This document shows positions 7,970-16,504 of a stretch of 35,057 nucleotides of DNA, piece after piece. The translations under genes were made by a program, and so were the position numbers. The notes beneath the pieces were generated by a model. The model was not told the DNA's origin. It did not search any database and saw only the letters and a list, made by a program, of their open reading frames with translations. Each line of letters starts with the position of its first letter. Position 1 is the first letter of the stretch. Source of the DNA: Lachnospiraceae bacterium (GTDB lineage Bacteria; Bacillota; Clostridia; Lachnospirales; Lachnospiraceae); assembly GCA_017518185.1 (NCBI GenBank), contig JAFWWB010000058.1, positions 1-35,057 of the forward strand. The letters run 5' to 3'.

Positions 7970-8953
7970 CTGACTACGGATATCATAGGACTTATAGAAT
8001 ACTGCAGGGGTAAGAACCTGTACATACAGACCCATAATTTCCCGGATCCGGATGCTATAGCTTCAGCTTTCGGGCTGCAGAAGCTTTTCGGACACTTTGG
8101 CGTGGCTTCCACGATATGTTATGTTGGAAGGATAGACAGGGTCAATACAAAAAAGATGACCGGGCTCTGCGGCATCGAACTCCACTCCTTTAATGAACTG
8201 CAGGATATCATGCAGGAGTCCGATCCCATAATCTGCGTGGATTCCCAGAAAGGCGCCGGGAACATACAGGACCTTAAGGGCGACGAGATCGCCTGTATAG
8301 ACCACCACCGTTTTGTGGAGGTGGAAGGGCTGGTCTTCCATGACGTCAGGACCCTCGGAAGCTGCGCCACCCTTATATCAATATATTATGATGAACTGGG
8401 AGTGACTCCGGATCCCGTCACCGCCACAGCCCTTCTTTTCGGCCTCAAGATGGACACCCTGAACTTCACCCGCGGCGTGCAGGATGAGGACATAGTGGTG
8501 TTCCGCCGGCTGATGAACTGCTGCGACAGACAGCTGCTCTCGGTCCTTGAACATGATACAATGGAATTCAAGGATCTCAGGGCCTACGGATCGGCCATAA
8601 GAAATATCGAACTTTACGGCAGGGTCGGCATCGCCATGATCCCCTTCTCCTGCCCCGATGCGGTTATAGCTACCATTTCGGATTTCATGCTGTCACTGGA
8701 TGCAGTGATGGTTGCCGTGATATATTCCAAGAGGGAAGACGGGATAAAGTTTTCCGCCCGTTCCGAGATACCTGAAGAGGTGAATGCCGCCATACTTCTG
8801 CATGACGCCCTTAAGGACTACGGCGACGGCGGCGGACACAGCTTTATGGCAGGCGGGATGATCCCGTCAGCAAATATCGGAAAACTCGGGGATGATCCGG
8901 ACGGGACGATACGTGACCTGCTGCTCGCCTCCGCCGGAACTGCGACAGAGTAG
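7970..8953 (+). CDS. DHH/DHHA1-family phosphoesterase (NrnA-like), start codon abnormal
   Basis: DHH enzymes are Mn2+-dependent phosphoesterases. The NrnA branch degrades short oligonucleotides, pAp or cyclic-dinucleotide products. The first metal motif THNFPDPDAIAS is encoded at about 8031-8066, a CVDSQ motif and then DHHR follow, and the DHHA1 motif GGGHSFMAGG lies near the C-terminus. This is the full layout for about 327 residues. The first conventional start, GTG at 8102, would delete the first metal motif. The frame is open back to 7925 but has no ATG, GTG or TTG before 8102. A GGGGAGG site at 7960-7966 points to initiation at CTG 7970 or just after, so I placed the start there provisionally. 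pflA follows 50 bases downstream. Function is confident at family level, substrate is not. Confidence 0.85.
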   Translation: MTTDIIGLIEYCRGKNLYIQTHNFPDPDAIASAFGLQKLFGHFGVASTICYVGRIDRVNTKKMTGLCGIELHSFNELQDIMQESDPIICVDSQKGAGNIQDLKGDEIACIDHHRFVEVEGLVFHDVRTLGSCATLISIYYDELGVTPDPVTATALLFGLKMDTLNFTRGVQDEDIVVFRRLMNCCDRQLLSVLEHDTMEFKDLRAYGSAIRNIELYGRVGIAMIPFSCPDAVIATISDFMLSLDAVMVAVIYSKREDGIKFSARSEIPEEVNAAILLHDALKDYGDGGGHSFMAGGMIPSANIGKLGDDPDGTIRDLLLASAGTATE

Positions 8954-9003
8954 CCCCCCCAGAGATAATATAAACAGTTGGCCATAGAAAGGAGACAACA
9001 TAC

Positions 9004-9762
9004 ATGAAAGGACGCATTCATTCAACAGAAAGCTTCGGCACGGTGGACGGACCCGGCGTAAGATTCGTCATCTTCCTTCAGGGCTGCCCCATGCGCTGTG
9101 CCTACTGCCACAATCCCGACACCTGGGATCCCACGGGAGGCACGCCTACGGAGGCCTCCGAGCTCATAGAGCAGTTTGAGAGGAACCGCGGCTTCTATGC
9201 CGGCGGCGGTATAACCGTAACAGGCGGTGAACCCCTCATGCAGGTGGACTTCCTGCTGGAGCTCTTCACCCTGGCAAAGGAAAAGGATATCCATACCTGC
9301 ATAGACACCTCGGGCATCATGTATCATCCCGGCGAGAGCGAATACAATAAGACTCTTGACAAACTGATGGAAAAGACGGATCTTGTGATGCTGGACATAA
9401 AGCACATAGATCCCGAAAAACATAAATGGCTCACTTCCCAGCCCAATGACGGCATACTGGCTTTTGCAAAATACCTGGATGAGAAGCATGTGGATGTGTG
9501 GATACGTCACGTGGTAGTGCCCGGTATAACCGATGATGATAAATATCTCTTTGACCTGGGATACTTTATCGGGGGACTCAGCAACTTAAAAGCCCTTGAC
9601 GTGCTGCCCTATCATACCCTGGGACTGCCCAAATACGAAAAGCTGGGAATGGAATACAGGCTCAAGGATGTGCCCGCAATGGACAAGAGCGTGGCCATCG
9701 AAAAGAAGCAGATAATATTGGACGGTGTGAGAAAGCGCCGTGCGGAACTCTCCGCCGGCTGA
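9004..9762 (+). CDS. pflA: Pyruvate formate-lyase activating enzyme
   Basis: This radical-SAM enzyme uses a [4Fe-4S] cluster and S-adenosylmethionine to install the glycyl radical on pyruvate formate-lyase. The cluster motif is CPMRCAYC (Cys28, Cys32, Cys35), preceded by the family-typical FGTVDGPGVRFVIFLQG. TVTGGEP (about 76-82) is the GGE motif that binds the SAM amino group. Length (252 aa) is normal, and the C-terminal DVLPYHTLGLPKYEKLGMEY is characteristic of PflA. The start has AAAGGAG upstream. The expected partner pflB is not adjacent. The upstream neighbour is the DHH gene (50-base gap, probably one transcript), and the next gene converges from the minus strand after 7 bases. Another glycyl-radical-enzyme activase is possible but less likely. 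Confidence 0.93.
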   Translation: MKGRIHSTESFGTVDGPGVRFVIFLQGCPMRCAYCHNPDTWDPTGGTPTEASELIEQFERNRGFYAGGGITVTGGEPLMQVDFLLELFTLAKEKDIHTCIDTSGIMYHPGESEYNKTLDKLMEKTDLVMLDIKHIDPEKHKWLTSQPNDGILAFAKYLDEKHVDVWIRHVVVPGITDDDKYLFDLGYFIGGLSNLKALDVLPYHTLGLPKYEKLGMEYRLKDVPAMDKSVAIEKKQIILDGVRKRRAELSAG

Positions 9763-9769
9763 TATATTT

Positions 9770-11182
9770 TCAGCTTTCGGAAGTTTTCCCTTCTTCAGCT
9801 GCTTTAATGAACTTATCTACAGAGGTCTCGGAGACAGGCACTTCTCCGGGATCTTTTTCTGTCTCTGCGGAAACTTCCTCCTGAGGAGCCGCCTCTTCCT
9901 CTTCCTTTTCCGGCCCCTCAGCGCTCTCCGCCTTCTCCGTTTTCTCCGGTCCTTTATCCTGAACCTCCGCGGAGTCCGTTTTTTCCGGAATCTCTTTATC
10001 TGAAGCTTCCTTATCCGAAGCCTCTTTATCCCTTGCCGCTTCCCTCTCGGCCAGTAGCTTCTGGAGCTCTGCCCTTTCGGCAGCCTCCTTTTCCTCAAGC
10101 CTCTTTATGACAGGTATCTTATCCTCGGCATTTTCCGGCCCGGCTTCAGTCTTCTCTTCCTCTTTGATCTCTGCGGTCTCTTCACCGGCATCCCCGGCCT
10201 TTTCCGCAGCCTCCTCCTTCTTCCTGCCAAGCTCATACAGGCAGTAAGGGAAGATTATCATAAGAAGGCAGCTTATGCTCATCCAGAAATAGATCACTGC
10301 GAACTTGTCGCCGTGGCGCTGCACCAGATACTCCAGATAACCGGTGGCGCTCATGGAACCCAGCTGTCCTATCCACAGCAGGATGAAATACCACTTAAAG
10401 CCTCTCAGCTTCAGCGCCTTTACTGAATAGAAGATGCCAAGGGCAAGTATTGCCACTCCGGCAAATATCTGCAGTATGCTTACGAAACCGTTGAAGGGGA
10501 AGTAACCTGCATCGTAACGGGTGCTGTCCAGGATGAACTCACAGGAACAGAATACCAGGAGCGCAAAGCAGGCAGTAGCGCCCTTTTCTTTTTTCCTTGC
10601 AAAGTAAAAGCTCTCGGAGATCCGCCAAATGGCCATCATCACCAGGAAGCTTATGAAGAAGGTGGCAAAACGATATTCCACCGTGCCGTTGGCTCCCGCA
10701 GTTGCCGCTGCAAAGGGCAGATGCTGAAGCGCAGGTCTCTCCACCAGGAACTTTCCGCGGCAGCTGTTATTGAAAAGGCAGGTCAGATAAAGAAGGCCGC
10801 AGCCCATGGCAGTAGCCGGAGCCAGGGAATCCATCATGGCCGGCCAGCTCTTCGAAAGCTGCGTAAGCCGCACTAACAGCGCCCCGAGGGCGATGCCCGG
10901 GATGATGCCCAGCATTGCAAAGGAATCCGCGCTCTGATCCATCAGGGCCGCAGAAAGTGAAGGATACTGCTCGATATGGCTGTACCAGAATATCAGTCTG
11001 GAGAACAGGAACGAGAATACAAGCCCGAAGGGCATAAAAAGCCACATACCGAGGCGGCGCACTCCCTTCTCCGAATAATAGGAGCAGGCGCTGAAATGCC
11101 ATGCTGCAATGCTCAGTACTATCAGGATAGCATTCCAGGGTATCTGTGTCCGGTCAACTATTATGGCTATGGGGTTCATCAT
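9770..11182 (-). CDS. Lgt-like polytopic membrane protein with long acidic/basic tail
   Basis: The first 315 or so residues contain about eight hydrophobic helices. A stretch near residues 118-150 (DSLAPATAMGCGLLYLTCLF then NNSCRGKF) resembles the core of prolipoprotein diacylglyceryl transferase (Lgt), in which D-x-x-AP leads to GRxGNF or GRxGCF. Here the GRxG arginine is replaced (LLYLTC), so the transferase chemistry is doubtful. From about residue 318 a cytoplasmic-looking tail of about 150 residues is dominated by Glu, Lys and Ala, with short repeats such as DKEASDKEASDKE. It is probably coiled coil or disordered. Its ATG overlaps the stop of the upstream phosphodiester-glycosidase gene (ATGA), implying coupled translation. 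The Lgt relationship is my inference from motif layout. Confidence 0.62.
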   Translation of the reverse strand: MMNPIAIIVDRTQIPWNAILIVLSIAAWHFSACSYYSEKGVRRLGMWLFMPFGLVFSFLFSRLIFWYSHIEQYPSLSAALMDQSADSFAMLGIIPGIALGALLVRLTQLSKSWPAMMDSLAPATAMGCGLLYLTCLFNNSCRGKFLVERPALQHLPFAAATAGANGTVEYRFATFFISFLVMMAIWRISESFYFARKKEKGATACFALLVFCSCEFILDSTRYDAGYFPFNGFVSILQIFAGVAILALGIFYSVKALKLRGFKWYFILLWIGQLGSMSATGYLEYLVQRHGDKFAVIYFWMSISCLLMIIFPYCLYELGRKKEEAAEKAGDAGEETAEIKEEEKTEAGPENAEDKIPVIKRLEEKEAAERAELQKLLAEREAARDKEASDKEASDKEIPEKTDSAEVQDKGPEKTEKAESAEGPEKEEEEAAPQEEVSAETEKDPGEVPVSETSVDKFIKAAEEGKTSES

Positions 11183-12933
11183 CGGTTCTCATCCTCCGGA
11201 AGCGCAGTTGCAAAGAAGATGATGTCGCTCACGGTACGCTCCGTGCCGTAATCTATGTGGTTCATCACCTTATTGTCCAGTATTATCTCGGCAGTCTGTC
11301 CGCCGTCCAGGGCGTAGGCCTTGTCCACTCCCTTGGCCAGCAGCAGCTCCTGTGTCTGCTTCATGTTGGCAGTGGTACCGCCGTTGCCGTGGTTCAGAGT
11401 CATCAGAAGATAATGATGCTCTCCCGCCTGGCAGATGGCGGAGCGGGAATAACGTTCAGCTACCTGTCCCAGAAGATAACTGTTGCTGAAGTCGTGAGGC
11501 TTGCCGTCCTCTATGAGCACGGGCCCGAAGGCCAGGGTAAAGAGCACGTCATGATCCGCCACATACTTCTCCGCCTCAGCCTCGTCTTTGAGCTCGCCGG
11601 CATAGGTGAAGAGCAGGTCGCCGTTGGTGTCGATATGGCACATTTCAAGACCCGCGGGACGGAAACGGTACAGCTGCCGCTGATAAACCGTCATCCCCTC
11701 TGCGCGGAACTTGTAGAAATCCCCGTTCATGGCTATGACAGCCCCCGCATCGGTGGAGAGCTGGGTCCCCGGCTTCTGTACCGGCGAACCGAAGGTGTCC
11801 TGCGAAAACTTCCTGCGGAACTGTGAGCCGTCGGCTACGAAGACCTCCGCAAAGGTGCAGGAATGACCGTCGCACATCTCCTTCCAGCAGTAGCAGAAAA
11901 TGGTGTCGTCAAGATAATAGCTCACACCGCCGTTAAGTATCGGGGTGTCAGCCTTAAGTATAAGCTCCTTGCCGTCTATCAGCCTGGGATTCTCTCCCGC
12001 TATCTTTATGATGTCATTGACATCATCCGTGTGGCCGAATTTTGAAGGGTTCGGCGCCGGCACCACGGTGGCGTTCTCAGCTATGGTGTAGATCTTGGGT
12101 ATGTAGGTGAGCCCACCAAGCACTTCACTCCTTGCATTGTTGGCGTAAGTCGCGCCTGAAGAAGAACCTCCGGCCAGGCAGAGATTGAGGGCATCGTTAG
12201 GTACTATCTCCCATCTGTCACCCACATAATCCAGTTCCAGGGTGAGCTCCGCGGTGGAATAATAGGAATCCGCATGCTTCAGCACATCCTTTATGCCGTC
12301 CTCGTAAAGCTTCTCAAGGACGTCGGTGCGGTAATTATCCTGATCATCAAAAACATCTGCTCTTTTGCTGTTTTCCACCAGTACTTCAAGCTCTCTGTTC
12401 ACGTAGGGAGAGATCTCAGGCGGAAGAAGATTAAGATCGAGATAACTGAAGTGAAGGGATTGGGAGGCATGGGTGCCTTCCATGACGCAGGGGCCGTCGA
12501 AGGTATAGGAATAGCTGCTCTTCAGCGCGTCATAATACAGGGCAGCGGTCTTATCCTCATCATCGGGAATGGTAAATATGGGTTCCGGCTGCGACTGCAG
12601 CGCGACCGCCGTATCCCCGTCCAGCTCAACGCAGGCTTCGAGGTATACGAGCGAGGTATGCTCCGGGGTATCGGCAGGCATGAACACAAGCGTACCGCTG
12701 GAGGATGCCACCACGCAGAAAAAGAACAGTGCGATCATGCACATGCAGCTCAGTGCAGCCCAGGCTCTTCCGGGATGCTGCTTCTTCCTGACGCCCAGAA
12801 GCTTTATCAGCATGGCCACCAGCAGAAGTGGCAGAGAAGTCGCCAAAAGGAGATGGACATAATCCATCTCTCCAATGGACGCAAAAGCGGCCTTCAGAAA
12901 ATATCCCATTATTGAAGAATTGTCTGCCGACAT
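11179..12933 (-). CDS. Membrane-anchored phosphodiester glycosidase (NAGPA/DUF2233 domain)
   Basis: Two N-terminal membrane helices (about 27-46 and 57-79) are followed by a long extracytoplasmic region with no recognised domain. A C-terminal phosphodiester-glycosidase domain spans about residue 390 to the end. Domain markers are VIAMNGDFYKF, a TLAFGPVLIEDG segment, RSAICQAG, TLNHGNGGTT and ALDGGQTAEII near residue 543. The family cleaves sugars linked through phosphodiesters, for example GlcNAc-1-P caps. In Gram-positive bacteria it is thought to act on envelope glycopolymers, but the substrate here is unknown. The promoter at 12943-12971 puts the transcript start only a few bases before the ATG at 12933. 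Either translation is nearly leaderless or a later ATG (12909 or 12867) is used. It is operonic with the Lgt-like gene. Confidence 0.82.
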   Translation of the reverse strand: MSADNSSIMGYFLKAAFASIGEMDYVHLLLATSLPLLLVAMLIKLLGVRKKQHPGRAWAALSCMCMIALFFFCVVASSSGTLVFMPADTPEHTSLVYLEACVELDGDTAVALQSQPEPIFTIPDDEDKTAALYYDALKSSYSYTFDGPCVMEGTHASQSLHFSYLDLNLLPPEISPYVNRELEVLVENSKRADVFDDQDNYRTDVLEKLYEDGIKDVLKHADSYYSTAELTLELDYVGDRWEIVPNDALNLCLAGGSSSGATYANNARSEVLGGLTYIPKIYTIAENATVVPAPNPSKFGHTDDVNDIIKIAGENPRLIDGKELILKADTPILNGGVSYYLDDTIFCYCWKEMCDGHSCTFAEVFVADGSQFRRKFSQDTFGSPVQKPGTQLSTDAGAVIAMNGDFYKFRAEGMTVYQRQLYRFRPAGLEMCHIDTNGDLLFTYAGELKDEAEAEKYVADHDVLFTLAFGPVLIEDGKPHDFSNSYLLGQVAERYSRSAICQAGEHHYLLMTLNHGNGGTTANMKQTQELLLAKGVDKAYALDGGQTAEIILDNKVMNHIDYGTERTVSDIIFFATALPEDENR

Positions 12934-12942
12934 AACCCATAA

Positions 12943-12971
12943 ATTTTAACATACAGGCCCACACCGGTCAA
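12943..12971 (-). promoter_or_regulatory. Promoter of the phosphodiester-glycosidase/Lgt-like operon
   Basis: TTGACC (12966-12971) and TAAAAT (12943-12948) are separated by exactly 17 bases on the minus strand. The predicted transcript start, about 12936, is almost at the first ATG (12933). This raises the leaderless or internal-start question noted for that gene. Confidence 0.6.
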
Positions 12972-12997
12972 TAGAAAAGTTGAAAGCTGATTTACGT

Positions 12998-15900
12998 TCA
13001 GTTCTGTTCCATGATATTTTGCAGGTTCTGCTCATAAAATGCCCGGTCATCGCCGTCAAAATCGGAACGCAGCATGCCGCTGATCCTTATGCTTATGGTC
13101 ACGCTGTTTCCCTCAACCTCCGTTATGGCCTCAAGACGCCGTACGATCGAATCCCGGAGGACCTCAAGCCCATCCCTTGATCGGGTCTGCATGATCACGC
13201 CGAAGACCGGTCCCCTGGTACGGGAAAGGACGGCGCACATGCCCGCCATTTCCACCAGCTCTCTGGCCATGCGGTGCAGCACCTTGTTGGCAAAATTTTC
13301 CCCGAAGCTTTCCTTTATGCGTTCGTGGAAGACGTTTGTAAACACCAGCATGGCATAATCGCAGCCCCGCTCGGCATAGCGGTCAGCAAAATCAAGTATA
13401 TTGTCTATGAAAGCGTGGGCATTCAGAAGCCCCGTCACGGGATCCGAGTGCATGGGATTGCGGCGGTTCAGTATCCTGGCCTGTTCGTTATCCCAGTCAG
13501 TGATATGGCATATGAGCCCCTGGATGCGCTCCTCAGCATACAGCGGGAACTGGCTGTAACATATAGTCCTGACAGCACCTCTGGTAACACACTTTCCAAA
13601 AGCATCATCGATATGCTCGCCCTTTTCCAGCACAGCCCGTTCATTGCTGTTGAAGCTTTCCGGATCGATGAGCCAGCCAAGATCATCATTGGTCTTCCCG
13701 ATGAGGTCTTCTTCCTTATCAATGGCAAAATAATCCAGGAATGCACGGCTCGCCCCTACAAACCTTCCGCCGGTATCCTTCCAGAAGAATTTGTCATTGG
13801 AATCCTGAAGGAAATTTCGCATAACAGAAGCAAAAAACAGGGTCTGTTCATCCGGCTGCTTAGAGCTCTCCGCCGCTTCCTCAATCTTTCTGTCCCCGTC
13901 CTCTCCCTTGAAAAACCTTTCCGTAAAGGGCTTTATGCAATACAATAGCTGTTTAAGGCCTGTGCCGGGAATGGGTAAAAGATAGTGTTCCGACCAGATG
14001 TAGTTTCCGTCAGTCTGTTTAACCCTGAACACTTCTTCTATATATCCGTAGCTGCTGTCACGCAGACGTTCTCGTATGCTGTTAAGATTGATAAAGGCAC
14101 GGGCCCTGTCACGATCCGAGGAGTGGACCAGCAGACGGATAGCATTCTCCAGACGCTGTTCCATGAGCTTTCCGTCCTTTATCTCGGGATTCACAAGCCT
14201 GTTAGCTCCCAGCAGCTGGGTTGTTTTCTGCTCATTAAGGTCTATCAAGTATACATCCGAGAACAGAAGGTTAAGTTCCCTCAGCTTTGAATCCAGCAGC
14301 TCCTTCCTGCTGTTGCCCTCATTCCTGCCGATATCCGTGAGTGATCCGTATATAAGGCAGCAATCATCATTTTCGACCAGGACCTGCCCCGTAAAGCAGT
14401 AATAGCTGTCATATGCGGAATAATAAAAGCTTTCGCTCCGCTCTGTGCGCTTCAGTTCTTGCGCCATTTCCATGTACTTGTGAAGCAGCGGGGAAGGCGT
14501 GTTGTATAAACGGTCATCTATCTCTTCAAGAGTCAGTCCATCCATGCCTATCTCATGTTTATAGCTCTTATTCATATATAGCGTACGGATCCCGTCTTTA
14601 CTGTACTCTATGATCTCGAGCGGGACATCGGTATCCCTTACGCTCCTGCCCGCCACTTCATAGAAATGACGCCATCTCCGGCTCTCAACCGTTATGTTCT
14701 TTTCCTTCATGTGGGCAAACACTTCTTCTAACGGCTCCGGTTTTCCGTAATAATATCCCTGGATCATACCGCAGCCGATCTCGCGGAGGAAATCCAGCTG
14801 CTCAAGGGTCTCCACGCCCTCGGCTACGGTCTTTATGCCTATATCCTTTGCCATGCTGACAGTAGATCGCACCACGCTCTTCGATTTTTCGGTAAAGGGC
14901 GTAAGGAATCGCATATCCAGCTTCAGAGTATCAAAATTATAATCCTTGAGAAGGTTCAGGGAAGAATAGCCGCTGCCAAAATCATCCATCCAGACCTCAT
15001 AGCCTGCGTTTCTGAAGCTTTCTATCACATCCCGCATCAGCTCTTCATCGGATGCTATCATGCTCTCCGTAACTTCTATATGAAGGGCGTCTCTCGGTAT
15101 CTCGTACTTTCTTACCGCCCTCTCCACCTCCTCGAGCATATCCCTGAGCAGGAAATCAAGTCTGGAAAAATTTACGGACACCGGTACCATGGGCTGGTTG
15201 TTGAGCATACGCTCCCTGATGTAGGCACAGGCTCTGTCTACCACAAAGGAATCAAGCCTGTCTATAAGACGCTCGTTTTCCAGGGCGCTTATGAACTGGT
15301 CGGGGCGCAGGAACCCGAGCTCCGGATCTATCCAGCGCACCAGGGACTCCATCCCGCACAGAGAGCCTGTAAGCGAGCGTACCACCGGCTGGAAATAGAT
15401 CTTGATCCAGTTCTTCTCGATCGCGGTATCGATATTTTTCGTCACATACTCCCGTATCTGTATCTTATTGGCCAGCTCTCGGGAATAGAAGGTCACATTG
15501 ACCTTGTCGTCGCGTTTGATGTAATCGCAGGCCAGCTTGGCAAGCGAGACTGCAGATTCCACATCAAGCCCCGGATGAAAGCCGAAGCAGTATATACCGA
15601 ATTTACAGTTAATGGAATGGCTGCTTCCGTAGCTGCTGCGGAACTGCTTCTCCGCGGTATGGGTCTTCTCTTCTATGCCCTTACTGTCCGTAAATACGGC
15701 AAAATGATCATCCGCGATCCTGGCTATGGCCGCTTCCCCGAAGACCCCGCGCAGGGTATCTGCCATGTGCTTCAGGCAGGCATCCCCCTCCGAGGTACCT
15801 TTTTCTATGTTAAGAAGCTTGAAATTGACCAGGTTCAGGTAAACCAGGGCATGGTCTTCGGAAGCAGATGTCCCTGCTCTCGAATTTTCCAGTTCTATAT

Positions 15901-16375
15901 ATTTATTGAAACGTTTTTTCCCGTAGAGACCGGTGACGGAATCGAAATCCGAACCGATTATATCCGAACTGTGAAGATATACGACGGAATAGAAGATCTC
16001 CCCTTCGCCGGGATCGTCTTCCAGGGTCCAGTGCATGACAAGGCGGCGGACGTTCCCCTGCTTTGTCCGTATGTTAAAGAAGAAATAACCGCTGCGCTTT
16101 TCTCCCCCCTCCATCTGGAGCTGCAGTTCCCGCCATACTGTGGAAAGATCGGTCTCGTTGACCATCCCGTTGAAGCTTCCTCCGGTAAAGTCAAGGAAAT
16201 CCTCTACGGAAACACATTCATATAATGCTGCCAGCTGGAAATTTGCATAAAGAAGCCCGTGCGGATGCTTTCTCCTCCAGACGAAGGAGCCGCCTTCCAT
16301 CTTATCTGTAAAGACGTTCTTATACGTGCTTTCATGCGAAAAATCATTCATAAGCCGTCTTCCGTAATCCCCCAT
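12998..16375 (-). CDS. Large PAS-GGDEF*-EAL-PAS-GGDEF* c-di-GMP phosphodiesterase
   Basis: The 1125-residue soluble protein has, in order: a PAS-like region (about 35-135), a degenerate GGDEF domain (about 140-300, signature site replaced by ADDHF), an EAL domain (about 315-565), PAS-like regions (about 580-860), a PAS domain beginning NDKFFWKD near 865, and a second degenerate GGDEF (about 975-1115, signature site RGPVF). EAL residues look intact: GMESLVRW (acid kept), VNFSRLDF, IEVTES, DDFGSGYSS, LKLDMRF, AEGVET and IQGYYYGKP. I expect c-di-GMP hydrolysis, with the dead GGDEF domains acting as regulators. The promoter at 16393-16421 gives a start near 16386. The first ATG (16375) then has almost no leader, and ATG 16351 with GGAAG seven bases upstream may be the real start. 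It is divergent from the gene at 16505. Confidence 0.9.
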   Translation of the reverse strand: MGDYGRRLMNDFSHESTYKNVFTDKMEGGSFVWRRKHPHGLLYANFQLAALYECVSVEDFLDFTGGSFNGMVNETDLSTVWRELQLQMEGGEKRSGYFFFNIRTKQGNVRRLVMHWTLEDDPGEGEIFYSVVYLHSSDIIGSDFDSVTGLYGKKRFNKYIELENSRAGTSASEDHALVYLNLVNFKLLNIEKGTSEGDACLKHMADTLRGVFGEAAIARIADDHFAVFTDSKGIEEKTHTAEKQFRSSYGSSHSINCKFGIYCFGFHPGLDVESAVSLAKLACDYIKRDDKVNVTFYSRELANKIQIREYVTKNIDTAIEKNWIKIYFQPVVRSLTGSLCGMESLVRWIDPELGFLRPDQFISALENERLIDRLDSFVVDRACAYIRERMLNNQPMVPVSVNFSRLDFLLRDMLEEVERAVRKYEIPRDALHIEVTESMIASDEELMRDVIESFRNAGYEVWMDDFGSGYSSLNLLKDYNFDTLKLDMRFLTPFTEKSKSVVRSTVSMAKDIGIKTVAEGVETLEQLDFLREIGCGMIQGYYYGKPEPLEEVFAHMKEKNITVESRRWRHFYEVAGRSVRDTDVPLEIIEYSKDGIRTLYMNKSYKHEIGMDGLTLEEIDDRLYNTPSPLLHKYMEMAQELKRTERSESFYYSAYDSYYCFTGQVLVENDDCCLIYGSLTDIGRNEGNSRKELLDSKLRELNLLFSDVYLIDLNEQKTTQLLGANRLVNPEIKDGKLMEQRLENAIRLLVHSSDRDRARAFINLNSIRERLRDSSYGYIEEVFRVKQTDGNYIWSEHYLLPIPGTGLKQLLYCIKPFTERFFKGEDGDRKIEEAAESSKQPDEQTLFFASVMRNFLQDSNDKFFWKDTGGRFVGASRAFLDYFAIDKEEDLIGKTNDDLGWLIDPESFNSNERAVLEKGEHIDDAFGKCVTRGAVRTICYSQFPLYAEERIQGLICHITDWDNEQARILNRRNPMHSDPVTGLLNAHAFIDNILDFADRYAERGCDYAMLVFTNVFHERIKESFGENFANKVLHRMARELVEMAGMCAVLSRTRGPVFGVIMQTRSRDGLEVLRDSIVRRLEAITEVEGNSVTISIRISGMLRSDFDGDDRAFYEQNLQNIMEQN

Positions 16376-16392
16376 GGATATAATAGACCTAT

Positions 16393-16421
16393 ATTATAAT
16401 ATAATTTCTTTTTCTATGCAA
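16393..16421 (-). promoter_or_regulatory. Promoter of the EAL protein gene
   Basis: TTGCAT (16416-16421) and TATAAT (16393-16398) are separated by 17 bases on the minus strand. Its -35 box lies only four bases from the -35 box of the opposite promoter (16426-16431). Confidence 0.65.
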
Positions 16422-16425
16422 TCAT

Positions 16426-16454
16426 TAGACATTTTTTTTATGTTATGGTAAAAT
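16426..16454 (+). promoter_or_regulatory. Promoter of the small membrane protein gene at 16505
   Basis: TAGACA (16426-16431) and TAAAAT (16449-16454) are separated by 17 bases on the plus strand. The predicted transcript starts near 16461 and carries an AACGGAG ribosome site before the ATG at 16505. This rules out the earlier in-frame ATG at 16445, which lies inside the promoter. Confidence 0.6.
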
Positions 16455-16504
16455 CTCGTAGTGTGCTGTCAAAAGAGCACAAAAAACAGAAACGGAGAAC
16501 CGGG

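Noticed and set aside
7960-7980. GGGGAGGTACCTGACTACG resembles the +1 programmed frameshift site of release factor 2 (SD-like stretch, stop TGAC, then TACG).
   Set aside because: A +1 shift from the short frame starting at 7938 does not lead into the DHH frame. Only a -1 shift would, and the gene is not prfB.
9763-9790. Small stem GCTGA/TCAGC just after pflA as a terminator.
   Set aside because: Only five base pairs with no T-run. It lies at the 3' end of the convergent gene and is not convincing.
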